From Armatimonadota bacterium (lineage in GTDB: Bacteria > Armatimonadota > Zipacnadia > JAUWAU01), in the NCBI GenBank assembly GCA_030601885.1, contig JAUWAU010000023.1:1-64000 (forward strand): 64,000 nucleotides of DNA. The letters run 5' to 3'. Below, one piece after another: positions 41,776-50,400 of this stretch. Below the pieces are notes generated by a model that was not told where the DNA came from, ran no database searches, and saw only the letters and a program-made list of their open reading frames with translations. Each line of letters begins with the position of its first letter. The stretch's first letter is position 1. A program made the position numbers and the translations under genes.

Positions 41776-43923
41776 CTAGCTCGCGCGCGTGATGCGATAG
41801 TACAGCCGATAGCTGCCCGTATCGCCGGAGTTGTAGAAATGTAGGCTGCGGGCATAGCTGCCGCCCGGCGGCACCAGGCGTTGTAAGTCATGATACGACA
41901 GGTACAGCTCTTCCGTTCCCAGGTGGTCTGGATCGCCACCGAACCAGGACGCGATGGCGCCGATCACCTGCTTCATGAACCACGCCACGGCCTCGATCAC
42001 CGCTGCCAGTGGCAGCCCGCCGCTGAGGCTCGCCAGGCCTGCGGCCACATGTCCCATGAAGCCTACGAAGTCCTGCATCGCGTGCACGTCCCCCAAGTCC
42101 CACTCATACAACTGTGTCACCAGAAACATCCCATACTTGATTTCCCCCCAACTACCGTCGATGCGGAAGATGTTCCGATCGGCCGCTTTGTAGTCCTTGA
42201 GGTCGCCATCGTCAAATCCGCCGTATTCGTCTGTATTCTTGGTCCACACATCTCCGTCGGCCGTCACCGTCCAGAAGGTCACAATCTCGTCACTGCCCCA
42301 CCACTCAGGATTGGACTCGTCCACGCATTTGATCCGCTCGAATACTATCCGGTATCGTGGGGTGCCAACGGTGTAGGCGATGGCGTCGCTCACTGGCGTG
42401 CGGGAAATGGCGACCTGGAACATGTAATTGCCGGCAATCAGGCTCGCAGGCAACTGGACTCGCAGTTGGGTACTGCTGCTGGTGGCCTGCGCCTTCTCCA
42501 CCCACAGCCTCGGCTCGGCGAGATCCAAGAGTTCCATGCGCACGTAGTGATCATTGCGCGGCTGAAAGTTCCGACCGCTGATAACCACCCACTGTGATGG
42601 CTCCTGCCGCGGGGGCGATATGCTGGTGATCTCAGGCGTGGGCGCGGGCGGCTCCTTGATCCGAAGGGGCACCAGGTTGGTAGCATGAGATTCCATGATC
42701 GCTCCCGGACGGAGCTGCCGGCGCACATCGGCCCGCAGTGATGCACTGAGGCCGAGCGATCGCACCGGGCTGGTGCGCCGGACCGCTGCCGAGCGCGTCC
42801 GCCTGGCTGGCGTCGCTGGAGCAGCCGGTTGCGCATCGCTCGTCGTCTCCATGGGGCGCGAGACCACCACTTTTAGCTGCCACCACTCGGGCGCAATATT
42901 GGTGGGCAGCCGAAAGGTCAGCCGGGTGCTGGTGGCGCTTTGTGGCTGGAGCCTGAAAGACGGCACCAGAGCGCTTAACGACAGTATCTGGACTGAGTTC
43001 TGATTGGCGTCGGTTGAGAACGCCCGGCCGACTATCGTGAGCTGCTGGCCGGGGCTATAGCCCTGCGTGCCGGCACTCGGCTCCAACCGATCGATTCTCG
43101 GCCGCAGATCCGGCCGCAAGGTTGCGGCCGCTGCCACTTTTGCCTGTGCAGGCGTCCGTATGGCGGCTACTCCCGTGCTCTTCAGCGCATCTGCCACATG
43201 CGTGGCCGTCACTGGGGCCAGCGGTCTCATCCTCACCGCCGTCGGCGTAAACGCCTTGGCCCTCACGTTGCTGGGGACGGCCTTCATGTCTCGCACGAAC
43301 GACGTCAGCAGTTGCCGGCTCACTCCCGGGTACTTCGCCAGTCCCTCTTCGAAAATCCGATCCAGCTCGTTCTTGTCCCGCACATTGCCCAAGTGACGCT
43401 CGGCCAATTGTGCGATGATCGGGAGGAACGCGTCCCTGGCCTCGGATCGGGCGAGCGCTGCTTGTAGGCGACCCGTGTCGGTGACCGTGGGCTTAAACAC
43501 CTTGCGGGCGCCGCCGGCCAGGATGGCCAATTGCCCCGATGTCTGGACCACGCCTTGCTTTGGCCCGACGGTCACCGTGTAGGTCTGACCTTTGGTGCCC
43601 TGGAAGCCCACTCCGACGGGCGGCACGCCGGCTTGTACCGCGGGCCGACTCAGCCCTGGAGCCGCCACGCTGACTTGGATGGCGGCCTTGGAAGTCCATG
43701 TTGCGGCGGCCGTATACGCGTTCGAGTCGGGCGCGACGAAGTTGTAGGTGAACTTCGGCTGAGCCCGCGAAAGGCGAAACGAGACTTCCATCGGGCCCGC
43801 GGGCACCGTCGCCACGCGGCGCGCCGGTCGCATGACGGGCCGACGACTGAACTGTGCCTGTCCCGCAGTAGCGCCAACGAAGAAGCACACCAGGATCGTG
43901 AGCACTCGTGTCCAACAACGCAT
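41776..43923 (-). CDS. exported protein with two IPT/TIG domains
   Basis: 715 aa. ATG 43921-43923 follows GGAGG by 7 nt; signal peptide LTILVCFFVGATAGQAQ. A beta/helical N-terminal half (about 30-270) is followed by TIG/IPT Ig-like modules at about 275-365 (RIDRLEPSAGTQGYSPGQQL, TIVGRAF) and 430-520 (EITSISPPRQEPSQWVVISG). The C-terminal region (about 525-715) has VFERIKCVDESNPEWWGSDE and a hydrophobic helix MKQVIGAIASWFGG. No enzyme motif. It is divergent from the CsgG-like gene with 332 bp between, so the two may form a surface-assembly pair; that is inference. Confidence 0.7.
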   Translation of the reverse strand: MRCWTRVLTILVCFFVGATAGQAQFSRRPVMRPARRVATVPAGPMEVSFRLSRAQPKFTYNFVAPDSNAYTAAATWTSKAAIQVSVAAPGLSRPAVQAGVPPVGVGFQGTKGQTYTVTVGPKQGVVQTSGQLAILAGGARKVFKPTVTDTGRLQAALARSEARDAFLPIIAQLAERHLGNVRDKNELDRIFEEGLAKYPGVSRQLLTSFVRDMKAVPSNVRAKAFTPTAVRMRPLAPVTATHVADALKSTGVAAIRTPAQAKVAAAATLRPDLRPRIDRLEPSAGTQGYSPGQQLTIVGRAFSTDANQNSVQILSLSALVPSFRLQPQSATSTRLTFRLPTNIAPEWWQLKVVVSRPMETTSDAQPAAPATPARRTRSAAVRRTSPVRSLGLSASLRADVRRQLRPGAIMESHATNLVPLRIKEPPAPTPEITSISPPRQEPSQWVVISGRNFQPRNDHYVRMELLDLAEPRLWVEKAQATSSSTQLRVQLPASLIAGNYMFQVAISRTPVSDAIAYTVGTPRYRIVFERIKCVDESNPEWWGSDEIVTFWTVTADGDVWTKNTDEYGGFDDGDLKDYKAADRNIFRIDGSWGEIKYGMFLVTQLYEWDLGDVHAMQDFVGFMGHVAAGLASLSGGLPLAAVIEAVAWFMKQVIGAIASWFGGDPDHLGTEELYLSYHDLQRLVPPGGSYARSLHFYNSGDTGSYRLYYRITRAS

Positions 43924-44131
43924 CACTACACCTCCGACGCTAGGGGTCTCACTGGTTTCAGTGGGAGGCATTCCGCGCCGCGCCCCCTCATCCTTCCCGC
44001 GCCGTGATACTTTGTTGCGATGCTGGGAGATTTTCTCTGAAAGCGTGCGGATGGGCGCGGAGAGCATTCCAGGCCCGAGGATCAGCACGAGCGCGCTGAT
44101 GTCCGTGTACTCCTCCGGCCGGCAGCACGTT

Positions 44132-44161
44132 TTGCTGCAACAGGGCATTCTAGGTTATAAT
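44132..44161 (+). promoter_or_regulatory. candidate promoter of the CsgG-like gene
   Basis: TATAAT (44156-44161, perfect -10) lies 18 bp after TTGCTG (44132-44137, a moderate -35). A start near 44168 gives a leader of about 88 nt before ATG 44256. The rest of the 332-bp divergent gap (43924-44255) shows no gene; an ATG at 44160 has no SD. Confidence 0.45.
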
Positions 44162-44255
44162 GCAGCAGATGACGACGACATGGACCGGGCCTCACGCGCT
44201 GCGGACGCGACGAGCCGTGCGTGAGCGCTCGCCGTCAGAAGGAGTGACCCATCCC

Positions 44256-45320
44256 ATGAAAACGAGGAGCGCTACCGGCATACGAGTAGCAGCCGCTGTT
44301 GCGGCTGTAACCCTCGCAATACTGCCGGCACAAGTCCTGATGGCCCAGGACCAGCCGATCGAGCAGCAGCCTCTGCCAGAGCCGGTAGAGACTGTCGCCC
44401 CTGAGGCTGAAAAGCCCACGGGGCCTCTGCCCGGCCAAACGCGTATTGCAGTGGTGGCCTTCGAATCACCGCCCCAGGTAGACACCGAGTATCAGGTGGG
44501 GCCGGGGCTGGCGGATATGCTCATCACCGCTCTGGTGAATCAGCATCGCTTCTGGGTTATCGAGCGCACCCGACTCGAAGATGTACTGATTGAACAGGAT
44601 CTCGGGCTGGAAGGGATACTGGATGCGGCCGGCGCCGCCAAGGCCGGCCAGGTGCTGGGGGTGCAGTACTTGATCATGGGCAAGGTGACCAACTTCGGCT
44701 TTCGCGGTCGGGAGGCGGCTGTGGGCGCCGCTGTGGGGGGCATTCTGAGCAAACTCGGGGGCCTGAGTGGCCGGAAGCGCAAGGCGCAGGTTGCCATTGA
44801 CGTTCGCATGGTGGCCGCTGAAGGCGGGCGCATCGTTCTCTCCAAGAAGGCCTCAGGCGAGTCCAGTGAAGGCGGCGGGTTCGCCCTGGGTGGTGATCCC
44901 AGCGAATTGATCGGGCTCGCCCATGTACAGTCTGAAGAGTTCGAGAATTCAATGATCGGCCGCGCCTGTCGCAAAGCCATTGACGAAGTGGTGAAAGTGG
45001 TGGTGGACTACTTCCCCTTCGCGTGCCGCGTCGCGACAGTGGCCAACGGAAACGTATACCTGGACGCGGGCAAGTTCCAGGGGCTAACGCCCGGTATGAC
45101 GCTGCGGGTGCTTCGCGAGAAGCCGGTGACGGATAGCAAGGGGACCGTGGTATTTGTGGAGACCACCGAACTGGGCACCATCACGATCGTTGCGGTCACG
45201 AATGATAGGGCCAAGGCCAAGGCAGACCTGGGAGCTGGCAGCATCCAGGAGGGCGACAAGGTGATGATGCTCAAGAAGGCGGCGGCGAAGCAGGAAGGAA
45301 AGAAGAAAGGGCGTCGATAG
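44256..45320 (+). CDS. CsgG-domain exported protein
   Basis: 354 aa. ATG 44256 follows AAGGAG. N-terminal export signal (GIRVAAAVAAVTLAILPAQVLMAQ). The CsgG core runs about 60-260: TRIAVVAFESPP, GLADMLITALVNQHRFWVIER, LGVQYLIMGKVTNFGF, a Gly-rich loop AVGAAVGGILSKLGG (the likely membrane-inserting hairpin) and VDVRMVAA-like strands. CsgG proteins form outer-membrane secretion channels for curli-type fibres; relatives occur in many phyla. The C-terminal part (LTPGMTLRVLREKPVTD ... IQEGDKVMMLKKA) is a small beta domain and basic tail. No cysteine of a lipobox is evident after the signal, so it may not be a lipoprotein. Confidence 0.8.
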   Translation: MKTRSATGIRVAAAVAAVTLAILPAQVLMAQDQPIEQQPLPEPVETVAPEAEKPTGPLPGQTRIAVVAFESPPQVDTEYQVGPGLADMLITALVNQHRFWVIERTRLEDVLIEQDLGLEGILDAAGAAKAGQVLGVQYLIMGKVTNFGFRGREAAVGAAVGGILSKLGGLSGRKRKAQVAIDVRMVAAEGGRIVLSKKASGESSEGGGFALGGDPSELIGLAHVQSEEFENSMIGRACRKAIDEVVKVVVDYFPFACRVATVANGNVYLDAGKFQGLTPGMTLRVLREKPVTDSKGTVVFVETTELGTITIVAVTNDRAKAKADLGAGSIQEGDKVMMLKKAAAKQEGKKKGRR

Positions 45321-45331
45321 GCCAACCGTGG

Positions 45332-46366
45332 TCACCGGGGCAAGTTGTCGTCCGGGTGGAAGTCGGTTGACAGCCACCCTTCGCGCCGAAAGAGGAAGTC
45401 CTCGTTCTCGTACATCATCGGCGCCACGGCAACGGCCGCGAGGCGGAAATCTCCGCACAGCGTAAGCTCCAGCACGCCACTGTTTGCGTGCCCGACGATG
45501 GCCCAGGATCCATACTCCCCCGCCGCGACGCGGGGCATTGTGCGCACCTCGTCCCGCCCGGGCGAGACCTCGCACGGCCCGATGGCGCGCTCCGGCGATC
45601 CCACGAGAAGACTGACCAGATAGTACCCCTCGCGCTCCGTCCGCAGTCGCAGGACCGGGCCATCCTTGGCCGCTGCCTCGCGTGGCCACGCGCCTTCGGC
45701 ACGAACTGGAGCCGTCTCCGCGAATCGCGCGTCGGATTCCAGCCTGAGCAGCGACGGATCCGCCCAGCTCGCCACCGCATTCGTCTCCGGGTGCCCGAGC
45801 GCACAGGTGGCGTAACCCCCGACATCACGCTCTCCAACGTTGACACGCAGCACGGGCACGTTCGGCTGGGTCCAGCGGTTGCTTCTCAGCGGATGTACCT
45901 GCTCGACCGGAATGTCCAATGCGCGGCAAATGATGAGCTTGAACTCGTGCAACCCGCCCAAGTGCGTCTTCCCCTCGCCCGAGTGCAGACGGTAGCCATC
46001 CCCTTCACGCAGGAGACTCCACGTGGCGGTCGTCTTGGTGAGGCCGTCGGCGCCGATCCAGAGCCCACGGACGGTGAGGTCGATATCGAGTGCCCCTCCT
46101 GGCAAATGCGCCCGCATGTACCGCAGGTCTCGAAGCTGCGTAATGCCCTTGGGGCCGAGACGCCCGACGAGGATGCGGCCGAAGGCCCAGCAGAAGTAGG
46201 CGGACGGCTCGGTGAGGTCGAGCTTAGCCCATGCCGGTTTGCTGTAAGCCTCGGACAGCGCCGTACGCGACTTCAGCGTCGCATAGATGCTGGGGTGGCT
46301 CAAGAACGGAACGGCGTTCACCTCGGTGCCCACCGTGTCGCAGACGGGCGTGCGCGATCCGGCCAC
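45332..46366 (-). CDS. hypothetical protein (344 aa), beta-rich
   Basis: Unrecognised. GTG start at 46364-46366, preceded by GAGGAGGT with about a 9-nt spacer, inside the end of the upstream small ORF (49-nt overlap, implying translational coupling). Segments such as DIDLTVRGLWIGADG, EGDGYRLHSGEGKTHLGG, LHEFKLIICRALDIPVEQVH and EREGYYLVSLLVGSPERAIG suggest a cytoplasmic beta-rich fold; no signal peptide or membrane helix. Convergent with the CsgG gene, with 11 bp between the two stops. Confidence 0.6.
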   Translation of the reverse strand: MAGSRTPVCDTVGTEVNAVPFLSHPSIYATLKSRTALSEAYSKPAWAKLDLTEPSAYFCWAFGRILVGRLGPKGITQLRDLRYMRAHLPGGALDIDLTVRGLWIGADGLTKTTATWSLLREGDGYRLHSGEGKTHLGGLHEFKLIICRALDIPVEQVHPLRSNRWTQPNVPVLRVNVGERDVGGYATCALGHPETNAVASWADPSLLRLESDARFAETAPVRAEGAWPREAAAKDGPVLRLRTEREGYYLVSLLVGSPERAIGPCEVSPGRDEVRTMPRVAAGEYGSWAIVGHANSGVLELTLCGDFRLAAVAVAPMMYENEDFLFRREGWLSTDFHPDDNLPR

Positions 46367-46521
46367 GCGCTGAATACCTCCTCAGCCCGGTCAACGAAAT
46401 CATCGAAGTCGCCAGCCACGGCAAGCGCGGCATATTGCTCAATGGCCGCTGCCGCTGCGTCCTGGTCGCCACTGGCCAACTCGTCCAGTAGGTTCTTCGC
46501 GAGTTGCTGCCGCTCGTCCAT
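46318..46521 (-). CDS. small acidic hypothetical protein (67 aa)
   Basis: Unrecognised. It reads MDERQQLAKNLLDELASGD, then DAAAAAIEQYAALAVAG and FDDFVDRAEEVFSAW: an acidic, helical pattern. ATG 46519-46521 follows GGGAAGGGA. Its last 49 nt overlap the start of the 344-aa gene in another frame, so both are probably made from one message. The pairing could reflect a small regulator or partner subunit; nothing in sequence decides. Confidence 0.5.
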   Translation of the reverse strand: MDERQQLAKNLLDELASGDQDAAAAAIEQYAALAVAGDFDDFVDRAEEVFSAWPDRARPSATRWAPR

Positions 46522-46755
46522 GTCCCTTCCCTACAGAGAGGTTCGCAGTCTGATGGCCTGTCTCCTCTCATTCTGGATTCACGCCGCTTGGTGCTACACC
46601 CGCGAAGGTTTAGTAGACTCTGGCCACGGTGTGCATCCGCGTAGTGTCTGGAGAGGAGTAAGTAGGCCACGCAGTCGGGCAAGCCTGCAGGCCCCAAGAG
46701 GCGATCTGCCAGAGGTGCGCGCCACAGGGATTAGGAGAAATCTCACAGAAGGGGG

Positions 46756-46784
46756 TTTACGAGCGGCCCAGTATGGTATATACT
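46756..46784 (+). promoter_or_regulatory. promoter directly in front of the tandem hairpin RNA
   Basis: TTTACG (46756-46761) and TATACT (46779-46784), separated by exactly 17 bp, form a plausible sigma-70 promoter. The predicted start, seven nt later, is the first G of the GAGGCC stem at 46791, so the hairpin RNA would begin right at +1. Confidence 0.5.
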
Positions 46785-46790
46785 ACGGAT

Positions 46791-46888
46791 GAGGCCCGAC
46801 GCGGCACCCTTCGGGTGCCCCACCTGGCCTCTCCCAAGAGACCCGAGGCGGTGCTCTAGTAGCACCCCACCTGGTCTCTTTTCTTTTG
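46791..46888 (+). ncRNA. putative structured small RNA: two covarying copies of a compound hairpin
   Basis: Copy A: GAGGCC, internal CGACGC, stem GGCACCC-TTC-GGGTGCC, internal CCACCT, GGCCTC. Copy B: AGAGACC, internal CGAGGC, stem GGTGCT-CTAGT-AGCACC, internal CCACCT, GGTCTCT. Outer and inner stems differ between copies by compensatory changes (G-C to A-T in the outer stem, several in the inner), while both internal loops are nearly identical. A promoter precedes it and a T-run ends it. I cannot match it to a named RNA class; it could be a free small RNA, a tandem aptamer or an attenuator of the DUF6064 remnant. The upstream part of this gene-free stretch (46522-46755) shows nothing else clear. 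Confidence 0.5.
46836..46887 (+). terminator. intrinsic terminator formed by hairpin copy B
   Basis: AAGAGACC (46836-46843) pairs with GGTCTCTT (46873-46880) around the inner hairpin, and TTCTTTT follows at 46881-46887. This has the form of a rho-independent terminator closing the tandem hairpin RNA. Confidence 0.5.
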
Positions 46889-47061
46889 TGCCCATCCATC
46901 AGCGCAAGCGTATGGCCTACTCGTCCTCATCACTGCTCGGGTCCCGATCCTCGTATGGCGGAAAACAACGCTGCAGAGCGTAGAGTTCGTCGATTCCGCG
47001 CGGATCGCCCTCCTCCAGAGCGAGGTTCTGCGCCACGGGCGCGCTCTTCATACTGTACGCG

Positions 47062-47370
47062 ATGGTCGCGTATCCTCTGCTCAACATCCTCTTGGGGCAC
47101 GCCCACCCCCGATCACCGGGCTTCGGTGTGGCGCCGTGCCCGACGACCATCTTCACATTCGGGCTACTGTTGTGGACGAATAGCCGGGTCCCGAAGTACA
47201 TCCTGGTGGTCCCGGCGCTGTGGTCGCTCATTGGATTCAGTGTCGTGGTAAAGCTCGGCGTGCTTGAAGACACCGGCCTGTTGCTGGCCGGTGTCGTGGG
47301 AACCGCAATGCTTCTGTATCGCGACAGAAGTCGGGCAGCCGTCGTGAGCCCCGACATACACGACGTGTAG
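47062..47370 (+). pseudogene. DUF6064-type membrane protein, C-terminal remnant
   Basis: 102 aa from ATG 47062: AYPLLNILLGHAHPRSPGFG, VAPCPTTIFTFGLLLW, then two more hydrophobic stretches and ending RDRSRAA. PCPTTIFTFGLLL is the hallmark of the DUF6064 family, whose members I recall as roughly twice this length. The frame reads ALFILYA upstream of the ATG as the family does, but hits a stop at 46981, and no N-terminal half is visible. It is therefore either a truncated gene or, less likely, a genuine short form. No SD precedes 47062. It lies downstream of the tandem hairpin RNA. Confidence 0.55.
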
Positions 47371-47431
47371 GAAGACTCTCGCAGCAGCTTCCTCGATGGA
47401 ACGATTACGGCACCGTGTGTGGGAGACGGTG

Positions 47432-50400
47432 CTACCGCCGCCGAAACTCAACAAGTGGCCCAGTGCCTGAGCCCCTCAAGCCCTCGTCGAAATGAAAGAG
47501 CAGGACCGTGTCAGCGTCTTCGACGAGGGGCTCCCCGGGCGGCACGAAGTCTTCGTGATACCTGACGATCCGAGAGACGCGGAATTCATCGTAGGTGGCC
47601 GCGAGCGGGCCGAGCGTCAGCCGGCCGTCGCCTTTGCGGTCCGGCGCCGGCTCTGTGAGCTCGGCGATCATCCTCCCGTTGCGGTAAATGGCGTACGACG
47701 GCGGATCCTTTCTCCACACGCAGGCGATGTGGTTCCACTCTCCTGCTTTGAAGGCAGCATACGCGCTCGCTCTCAGCAGCCAGCCTTGGCCTCTGTTCTC
47801 CCAGGCGGGATGGAACTGCACCCAGGTCAGGAACATATCGGACTGGTCCCACGCCGGCTGGTTGCGGTAGCCGAAGTAGAACGGCGGCGCCGTCCAGAAG
47901 GGCTTGATGGATCTCTCCGGGTACCAGTGCGTAGACCAGTCGGTGCGAATCCAGCATTCGATCGTCCCCTCCGGGAAGGGGAACTCCTTTGACCCGGGGA
48001 CGGCCTCCCAGCGGGCCTCCCAGGGCTTTCCCATCACATGGAGCCCCTGCCCGAACCGCCCGCCCACGAGGCCCTCCTCGGTTGGCGGCTCCCACTCATC
48101 CTCCGGTTTCGCTCTCGGGATACCGGGCGGCACAAAGAAGCGCTCCCGGTCACCGAAGGCAACCGCCGGCTTGAGATCCTCGAACCGTACGAAGGTCGCC
48201 GGCCCGGGGATGAAAGACCAGAGGCCATCCCGACCGGTGGTGGCGACAATGATCCGCCCTGTTTGGTCGCGCGCCTCCTCGACCTCTGTGCCGGAGGGGT
48301 CCAGAACACGAACGGGCCGGCTTGTCTTGATGGTGAACGCCGCCTGAGCTTCGGGGACCTCAAAGAAGTACGGCTTCTCGCGCGTCAAGCCGTATCCGCA
48401 CCCGCTCCGATGGCCGAAGTACGTGCCCTCGGGAAACGACAGCACGAGCTTATCGATGTTGCAGCCGATGACGATAAAGCGATTGAGCCCCAGCGAAATA
48501 CGGTACGGGCCCGCCGGCGCCGCCGCCGGGATGGCGATTCTGTAGACCAACGCCCGATGCGAGGGCACCCTTTCCGCGCCCGCTGCGGGCGCATCCTTGC
48601 CGTCTGGTCCCGTGACCCGGACCGATGGCTCCTGGGACGGCTCCGATTTGACGCTGATGATCTGAACGAACAGCTCTGCCTCCTCGCCGGCCTTCTTCCC
48701 GACGTAGACAGGGCACTCGGCGTTCCGGCCAAGGTTCGCAACGTAGGGGAACACTCCCACATCGTCACCGGCATCACCGAGGCCTGCGAGGATGTGCGGG
48801 ACGGAAAACCACGCAAATCCCTGCACGTGGGGGGCGAACTTGTGTTGGTGTTCGCGGCTCGCACGCGCCGCCGCGGGCAGGGATTCGAACTCCCGCAGCC
48901 ATCGCAGGGCGCTCTCCAGATGGGCCATGGCAGCCGCCCGGTACGCACGGTTGCCCGTCCACTCGAAGCAGCGCACCAGGTACATCGGCGCTACGTTCTG
49001 GTACGAGAGTGGCGCCCGGCGGCAGGAGTGGCCGAACAATTCCTGGTTGGCCTTCAGCACAGCCTGCTTCGCCTTCTCCACGCCGAACAGGTCGTAGTAG
49101 TCCAGCAGGGCCATGATCTTACGGTCGAACTTGTACGTGGCGTCGTACGTCTCTAACGATCGCGTGTAGAACTTGGCGGAGAAGCCCAGCTCAGCGTCCA
49201 GGTCAATGAGGGCGTCCGCGAGCGCATGGATCTTCTCAGCCAGTCGCGCGTCCTGCGTGACTTCGTACGCGTTGATCATCATGCTGAGGTGGGTGAAGGG
49301 CGTCGAGAACGAACGGGTCGTGTCCAGGTCCCACAGTCGATTCATGGCGTCCGTGTATCGCTCGAGCGCGTCCCTCGCCCAGCGCAGGTCGCGGAGGAAG
49401 TAGGCCATCCGGAACGGGACCATGTAGTCCGTGGACTGCCCGCTCGTGTCCCACTTGCCGCCGGGAGTGTCCCAGTAGAGCGGCAGTTGCACATCGCCGC
49501 CCACGGCCAGGAGCCCTTTCTCCTTGTGCGCGCGGCCGCCGCTCCAGTGGATCGTCTTGAAGTCGGCCAGAAAGCGGGTATAGGGCTCGGCGAAGTCCAG
49601 GTACTTCCGATCCCCGGAGCGCAGATAGGCCACCCAGATGTTCTTCGGCGTGTTATAGGCAGCGACGTTGTTGAGGCGGTAGAAGCCCGCGTATAGCTTG
49701 CCGTTCTCACGCCGCTCGTAGGCCAGCTCCGGCCCCACGCCGTAGCTGATCCAGCCGGTCATGGGGAACTCCTTCATCCGCGCCAGCCAGTAGTCGAAGT
49801 ACTTGGAGATGAAGCGCTCAGCCTCCGGGAAGCGCGCCTCGTCCTTGGCGGCGATGGGCCAAAAGGCGCCCGATGCACCGAGCCAGCTCGGATCTGCCAC
49901 GGCAACGGGCGGCTTCTCGAATGCCGCGACCCAGCGCCGGCTGGTGGCTGGATCCGGACTGCCGGAGTGGTATGCGCAGAAGATCTCGTGCGTCCGGGCC
50001 GATCCGAGGCCCGTCGGGTTGAGCTTCTTGAAGCCCTCCTCGTCTACGCGCACGACCACGCCGTGCGCCGGTACGGGCCGTGATATGCCGGCGATCCAGT
50101 CGCCATAGTAGTCCTTCACGAGCGTCGCCGGTCGGTAGTCGAGCTCCTGGCCGCCTCGGTTCGACCAGAGCCTCGCCGTCACGCCATTCGGGCCCACGTG
50201 CAGCTCCTTGGGAAACTGCTCGGCGAAGTGCCTGACGGCGACCGTTATTCCGCTGCTCTCGTCGGCCGCCTCGCACCAGCCGGCGGCGACATTGCCCTCA
50301 CTCAGCGTTTCCGCTCTCCCGGCCGAGAGCCGTCTGACAGAGAAGTGCGATCGAGTCTCGGCGAAATGCGGATACTCGTCCTGAAAGATCCACGCTTCGT

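Noticed and set aside
46791..46888. Integron attC site or CRISPR repeat
   Set aside because: The arms lack attC R/L box sequences, there are only two copies with no spacer, and stem changes are compensatory, which fits RNA rather than recombination or CRISPR.
46917..47357. Minus-strand frame ending in an acidic tail (EDRDPSSDEDE)
   Set aside because: It opposes the DUF6064 motif PCPTTIFTFGLLL, which is a better coding signal; the N-terminal two thirds have no pattern.
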